A stretch of DNA of 64,000 bases from Lentinus brumalis (Eukaryota; Basidiomycota; Agaricomycetes; Polyporales; Polyporaceae), in contig MARA01000005.1 in NCBI GenBank assembly GCA_001792895.1, positions 1,798,001 to 1,862,000 of the forward strand, read 5' to 3'. The notes under the pieces are model-generated. The model was given only the letters and a program-made list of their open reading frames with translations, ran no database searches and was not told where the DNA came from. Every line of letters begins with the position of its first letter. Position 1 is the first letter of the stretch. Shown here in pieces: positions 58,329-64,000 of this stretch. The position numbers were made by a program, and so were the translations under genes.

Positions 58329-61300
58329 ATGGCGACGCCTAATCCTTCGAAAATATACACCTCCTCGGTCCCCAATGGCACTCCTGTCCGGGACCGTTCA
58401 CACCGCTCCGACTACCCGTCGTCCGCCACCAGCTCACCCGCGACGATGCGGTCGAACGCCTCTTTCTCCAATGCCCCGCCCCCGAACCCGCCCAATCCTG
58501 CTGGCGCGAACCCAGCTCCCTCCAACAACCAGCTCCTGACCGTCGACGGCCTCCTCGCCGTCCACGAGGGCACATCCAACCCCATGCTCGCCGCGCTCGA
58601 GTCCGCCGTCAGCGAGCGTAACAACCTCTCCTCTCAGAATACCCAGCTGTGGAAGCTCGTCGAGAAGCAGAGGTCAGGCTACAACCACATCATGAAAGAG
58701 CTCGAGCGTCTCCGTGGCGAGCGCGACCTCTACCGCTCCCGCCTCCATCACAGCGGCGAGAACACCGACGCGCTCCTGCGCGCCCACCGGGCAAAGGAGA
58801 AGGCTGAAGGAAAGGATTCTTCGCTGCGTTCGGCGCCCTCTCACTCCCAACTCAAGCCGAGCGAGAGCAGTGCGTCGACGAGTTCCGTCAAGGGTCCTCC
58901 ATCGCTGGATCCACGGGCGCATTTGTTGAGGACACACTCGGACGAGTCTCGTGAGTACACTCTTTTCGTTCCCTCGAGCGCGGTGGATTGACAGCCTGTC
59001 TAGCTGTCCGTGGACCTCAATTATCTCCGTCACGCTCGTTTGATCCCACCCAGTCCCCAAACCCCAGTGCTCGAATGCCCATGACACCCGAGCGGAAAGG
59101 ATCGCAGGGAACGGCCAACGCGACGCGGTCTGAGTCTCCGACGCCGTCTCTGAGCTATCTATCGGCCTCGCAAGCGTCGTCGTCGAATCACACGCCGTCG
59201 CCGCTATCTATCTCGAGCAACGAGCGGGATGTCGAGGCTACGCCGCGTAAGTCGCCGCCGCTGGCAATGAGCCCAACTGAGGGATCGTTCTCGCAACCAT
59301 CGCTGCCCACACCCGTTCCTGCACGCTCAGACTCGCTTTCCGTCTCTTCCACGCCTACGCCGTCGCCCTCGACAGCTACACGGTCGACTAAGCCGACATC
59401 CCCTGGTGAAAGTGCTGATCCTGTGTTGGGCGCCTGGCAGCCACAGGGCCCTCCTCGAGCAGCTCCTCAGCCACCGCAACCTCGGTCGCAAGCACAGTCC
59501 CAGAACACAGTCGTTTTGACACCGGCGACCCCGGAGAGGGACCCATATCGTGCTCAAGCACCTGTGAGCGCACCTAGTTCAGAGACTACTCGCGCAACCA
59601 ATGGTTCCACCCCGAATGGCCGGCCTCCTTCTCCTTCTCGTCCTCCGCCGGTCAATACTGCACCCCCGTCGCAATCTGTGTCAATCACACTGAACGGCAA
59701 TTCCACTCTCGCTGTCGGACGACAGAGCGCGTCTCGTGATTCCCAGATCTCCTTACCCGAGGAGACGAAGCGGTACTATGCCAGTATGGCATCTCCAGCT
59801 GCCAGCCCCGGGATGAAGTTCAGCTTCCCTACTACTGAGTCTAATTCGCCTTTGAAACAGGAGACCCCTGCCGTCAATGAGCCTCCTCCGTCGCACTCCG
59901 AGACGAACGGAGCCCGCGTGAATGGCGCCGCCCCGACAGGCGTCGGACTGGGGGTGCCCATGAACGGGTCATTGACACCGGAAGGGCGGGGGCGGCCTAA
60001 CGGACGTGTGCCAGGCTCACGAGCAGGATCTGTCACTACCGAGGAAGGCGCCGAGTTCCTCGATATGGAAGACGAGGACAGCGCATACGACACAGGCGCC
60101 AGCAGCGCGCAGTACGCGTCCTACGAAGACACCCCGCCGAGGGGCTCAGAAGACTCCTTCTCTGCAGACCGTCGCCGCGAAAAGGAAAAGATCGTGCGTC
60201 CGGCTGTAGAGGACTTCCCGCTGCCTCCTGGGACGAGCATGCCCCAAGCACCGGCGCAGCAGTATGCTCACGATACCCCGCCTCCCGCCGCACAGGCGCA
60301 GATGGGAACTCCCTCCCGCCAGGGCAGTCTCGCCGACAGCGGTCGTGACAGCCGGCCTTCCATGTCTACGTCTGATTCGCACGCAGCCCAGGCACCATCC
60401 CAATCATCGTCCCAGACTGCAGGACAGGACCAGCAGCCACCGCCGTCGCCTTTCCCCCTCCCGAGGCCAGCTAACCCGCCGCAGATGAAGTTTCGCGCGC
60501 TCCCACTGCTCGCGGAGGACCTTCCTCATACGGAAGTCGTTGTCGTGAATTCCTCCATCCGGCCAAACGATCGCGGAAAGGAGGTGCTCTCGTTCATCAT
60601 CTCCGTTGACCCGGGAAGAGGCAAGGAGTCCTGGAGGGTTGAGAAGCACTATAGTGACGTTCTGTCGCTCGACGCCCGCGTGCGCAACACAGTGGGAAGG
60701 TCAGCGGCCAAGAAGCTTGCGACTCTGCCGGAAGGACGTCTATGGCGCGACCATGCGCCTGCGAAGGTCGACCAACGGAAGGTACGTCGGTGTCTCTACA
60801 GTCATCACTCTTTTTTTGCGCACCTTGTGCGTGGCGGTTCGTCACATCGTTATCAGACCTTGACCACCGAGGTCCGCTTCATTTTTCCGCGCTTTTGTCT
60901 GTTTCTCGGACACAGTTGGCCACAACCACACCCCGCAGCCCGATGTGCTTCTAGCAAGCGGCCAGAGATCTGATGCGGCTTCGTCACCTCAGCTCGGTGC
61001 CTATTTTCTTCGCTGATTTTCTTTTCGAATGTTTGACCGCTCTCCGCTCTGTTTCCGTTTCCCACTTTCCCTATCATGCCGTCGGCGCCTTGGAGAAGCT
61101 CCGAACAAAACCTGACAATCCTTCTAGATTGCCCTCGAGGCGTACCTCAGGTCGCTGATCTCTCTTCCGGTGAAGAACAAGGACGAGATCATTGCGTTCT
61201 TCACGTCGGACATCGTCCGAGACACGCAGAAGCCGGTCTCCCAAGCGGGATACAAGGAAGGCTACCTCACCAAGCGCGGGAAGAACTTCGGCGGATGGAA

Positions 61301-63897
61301 GTCGCGGTACTTCGTACTCCAGGGCCCTTCTCTGGAGTACTACGAAAGTGTGAGTAATTCCTTTGCCCTTCATTGCCACATGTGACAGCGGCACTTGTTA
61401 CGCCTGTCGAGGGCACTCGCGTATCGTATGCTCGATTGCGGAAAGAGTCGCTGTCCCTGCTATGTATGGTTCCGCTTACTGACCGAGGAATCTGTTATGC
61501 ATACCACAGCGCGGAGGCACGCATTTAGGCTCCATAGTGATCACCGGCGCTCAGATCGGAAGGCAGCAACGGGCGGCAGAGAAGCGGGAGGTCGACGAGG
61601 ATAACGAGTACCGACATGCGTTCCTCATCATCGAGCCGAGACGGGGTCCAGCCGGATCTGCTGCGCGACATGTGCTCTGTGCAGACAGTGACGAGGATCG
61701 TGATTCTTGGGTGGAAGAACTGGTGCGCTACGTGAGTGGTACGTACAACGAGGAGCAGGCCGCGATGGCCCAAGGCAGCGGGCCCAGTCCGGTCAGCGCT
61801 GTGCAGCTGCAGTCTGCCAGGGAGCCGCGGTCCAGCACCAGCTCCAACCCACCAACGGATCTGCAGAGCACGCCGGTGCGCCGCACGACAAAGGACATCA
61901 TGATTGCCAAGGGCCCAGCCGTCCCCATCTCGCAACTCGCACAGGACAGCACCAACGCGAAGCTCTTCAGCGTGCCGCAATACCCGGAGGACTCTTCGAG
62001 TTCCGGCAGCCCAGCCAAATCGTCCATCGCGCCCTCCGTGCTCGAGGCAGATGTGCCTCTCTCGACATCGCTGCCGGCGTCGTCGCCGCTAGTTGAGGAG
62101 CCCGAGGCTGTGCCTGCCCTGAGTCAGCGCGCCAACTCTGAGCTCGGCCACTACCCCGACCTCGACCAGCGCGCTACTCCCTCACGATCGCCCGAGCAGC
62201 TGAAACGGCAGAAGATGAAGCGTATGTCGATGAAGCCAACCTCGATTCCTGAGCGGTCGCCCTCGCCGGAAAGGGATCCCAACACGCCGCGAGCGGATGC
62301 GTACGGCAAGGTCAAGATCTCAGGACCCATGAATGGCACACCCATTCCCTCCGGGTACAAATTCGGTGCGAAGGAGGCGCCACCGCCAGAGCAGCCGCCA
62401 CCAATGCCCATCAGCGATAGACGGGAGAAGACCAAGTCCCGCACGTTCAAGAACTGGGGCTTTGGTAAGACGCATGGTACGTGAAGCACTGTCCTTACCC
62501 GATGCGAGCGACCGCTCAAATTTGTACCCTCCCACAGACAAGCCGGTGCCCGCGGCCATGCCGACTTACATCCCACGGGCGGTGTTCGGTGTCAGCCTGG
62601 AGGAGTCGCTGGATATTGCGCAGATTGGCAGCTTGCCTGCGATCGTCTTCCGATGTATACAATACCTCGAGACGAAGAAGGCGGAGCACGAGGAGGGTAT
62701 CTACCGGTTGAGCGGTAGCTCGGCTGTGATCAAGGGTCTCAAGGACCGTTTCAACGCAGGTGGGATCTGCGTATGTCTGTCACGTAGTATGTTTGACATT
62801 GACTGTCATGTCTGCAGAGGGCGATGTGGACCTCCTCGCATCAGACGAATACTGGGATCCGCACGCCATTGCTGGACTGCTCAAAACATTCCTCCGTGAA
62901 CTGCCCGCAAGCATCCTGACGCGCGATCTGCACTTGCGCTTCCTCTCAGTCATCGGTACGTCCTCTCTTCCGCGCTGTATGTCAACGCCGCTTCACTGAC
63001 GCTAACACCGTTCCAGACTTCGTCGATCCCCAAGAAAGGATACGGGAGCTTTCCTTCCTCATCTCGTCCCTTCCATTAGCCAACTACAGTCTCCTCCGTG
63101 CACTTACCGCGCACCTGATCCTGATCGTCCAGAACGCGCATGTGAACAAGATGACGATGCGCAACGTCGGAATCGTCTTCAGCCCGACGCTCGGCATCCC
63201 GGCTGGCGTCTTCAGCTTGATGCTGGGAGAGTTCAAGCGCGTCTTCAACGTCGACGGGACTCTCGATGAGCCAGAGGAACCCGTCAACAGCGAAGAAGCT
63301 CAGACTCAGAGCGCTGCGCGTCGGAACAGCCAGCACTATTCCGAAGCTGCGGCGGACCAGATGCTGGGTCTGTCTGGCAGGGCGCTACCAGGTACGTATC
63401 TCACTCTATCGCGAGTTCTGTGCCTCCTTGCGCCCGGACCTGATGTCATCTGCCTTCTAGAGCAGCAAGAAGATAGCCCATCGGAGGAAGGCGAAGACGA
63501 TGCAGTCGAAGAGAGCGGGACAGAAGCCACGACGGAGAACGATGCGGAGTCGCTCGTGGAATCCTCGGCGGCTTCTTCAGTGCACGCCCCACAGGTCAAC
63601 CTCGACTACGCAGATACAGATGAGGCAGAACAGGCTCCTGGCCAGTCAGCCTCCCGTTCTCGGGCATCTGCGCTGGCTGCGACGCGCGGACTGAGTGTTG
63701 CAACTGACAAGGCTAGTCGCAGACACAGTCGGATGGTGGGACTGCCCGCGTCACCGCGCCCCCCACAGCAGCCCATGCCGTCGCAACCCCCGCAAGCGCC
63801 TCCGAACGGCACTGAGCCCAGTCCGCATGCATTCGAAGCGCATCAGCAGATGCAGCACTCGCCTTCGATGTCCCACTCCCCCCATCGACCGACATAG
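58329..63897 (+). CDS. PX-PH-RhoGAP protein (Bem3-like)
   Basis: GTPase-activating protein for Rho/Cdc42-type GTPases at membranes. About 1,590 residues. N-terminus MATPNPSKIYTSSVPNG and a coiled coil (SAVSERNNLSSQNTQLWKLV; NHIMKELERLRGERDLYRS); a long Ser/Pro-rich linker; PX domain (FRALPLLAEDLPHTEVVVV, ESWRVEKHYSDVLSLDARV, IALEAYLRSLISLP) interrupted by a 346-bp intron (60782-61127). The PH domain (GYLTKRGKNFGGWKSRYFVL, GGTHLGSIVITGAQIGRQ, HVLCADSDEDRDSWVEELVR) contains a 160-bp intron. The RhoGAP domain (VFGVSLEESLDIAQIG, GIYRLSGSSAVIKGL with the arginine finger, LLKTFLRELPASILT, NVGIVFSPTLGIPAGVF) is followed by a disordered tail ending at 63897. The order coiled coil-PX-PH-RhoGAP matches yeast Bem3. 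Seven introns, no frame defects. Rho3-like GTPase at 29-30 kb is a possible but unproven client. Confidence 0.94.
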
Positions 63898-64000
63898 CCC
63901 CGCGGAGCTCAACAGTCGGCGTCGACATCGTCATGACCTCTGATATCTGTACACGAGACGACAGGGAACGACGCGGAGACGCGACGACGATCGCCCGTAT

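Overview
The window is a gene-dense piece of a filamentous fungal nuclear genome, most likely an agaricomycete basidiomycete. The evidence is high GC, many GT-AG introns of about 50-60 bp inside almost every gene, 12-39 nt micro-exons, and a purely eukaryotic gene set (clathrin heavy chain, Paf1, CNOT9/Caf40, a Rho3-like GTPase, a Zn2Cys6 regulator, an F-box protein). No CRISPR array, operon, rRNA, tRNA or intact transposon was seen. All gene models were spliced by eye, so exon edges are approximate unless given.

Layout. 0.3-8.1 kb: tRNase Z (-), PQ-loop membrane protein (+), CK1-like kinase (+), Paf1 (-). 8.5-16.5 kb: FAR-17a/AIG1-like membrane protein (-) diverging from clathrin heavy chain (+). 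17.2-24 kb: accessory stretch with a broken CK1-like paralogue (-), a single-pass membrane protein (-), two tandem-repeat blocks and an orphan protein (+). 24-30 kb: a decayed reading frame (-), a tandem CCCH zinc-finger protein (+), weak exons (-), a Rho3-like GTPase (-). 30.9-40 kb: AT-hook acidic protein (-) diverging from BFR2 (+), then a Zn2Cys6 transcription factor (+). 40-50 kb: F-box protein (+), Msc2-like zinc transporter (+), triosephosphate isomerase (-), and a diverged copy of the zinc transporter 3' end. 50-64 kb: CNOT9 (-), Fe-S L-serine ammonia-lyase (-), SET-domain protein (+), PX-PH-RhoGAP protein (+).

The genes are mostly unrelated housekeeping functions: transcription and RNA metabolism (tRNase Z, Paf1, CNOT9, BFR2), membrane traffic and polarity (clathrin, Rho3, RhoGAP), metal and amino-acid metabolism, and gene regulation. 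Four head-to-head pairs share short upstream regions.

A recurring anomaly is loss of reading frame in otherwise well-conserved genes by what look like single missing C or G bases in short runs: AT-hook gene near 31690, F-box gene near 40512, zinc transporter at 43.22-43.49 kb, possibly the SET gene. Other long genes (clathrin, RhoGAP, CNOT9, TPI) read cleanly. This may be a local assembly artefact or recent gene decay, and only reads or transcripts can decide. I found no convincing new multi-gene system. The best candidates for unexplained structure are the 73-bp dimeric repeat block, the related ~170-bp repeats, and the hairpin at 28.2 kb.
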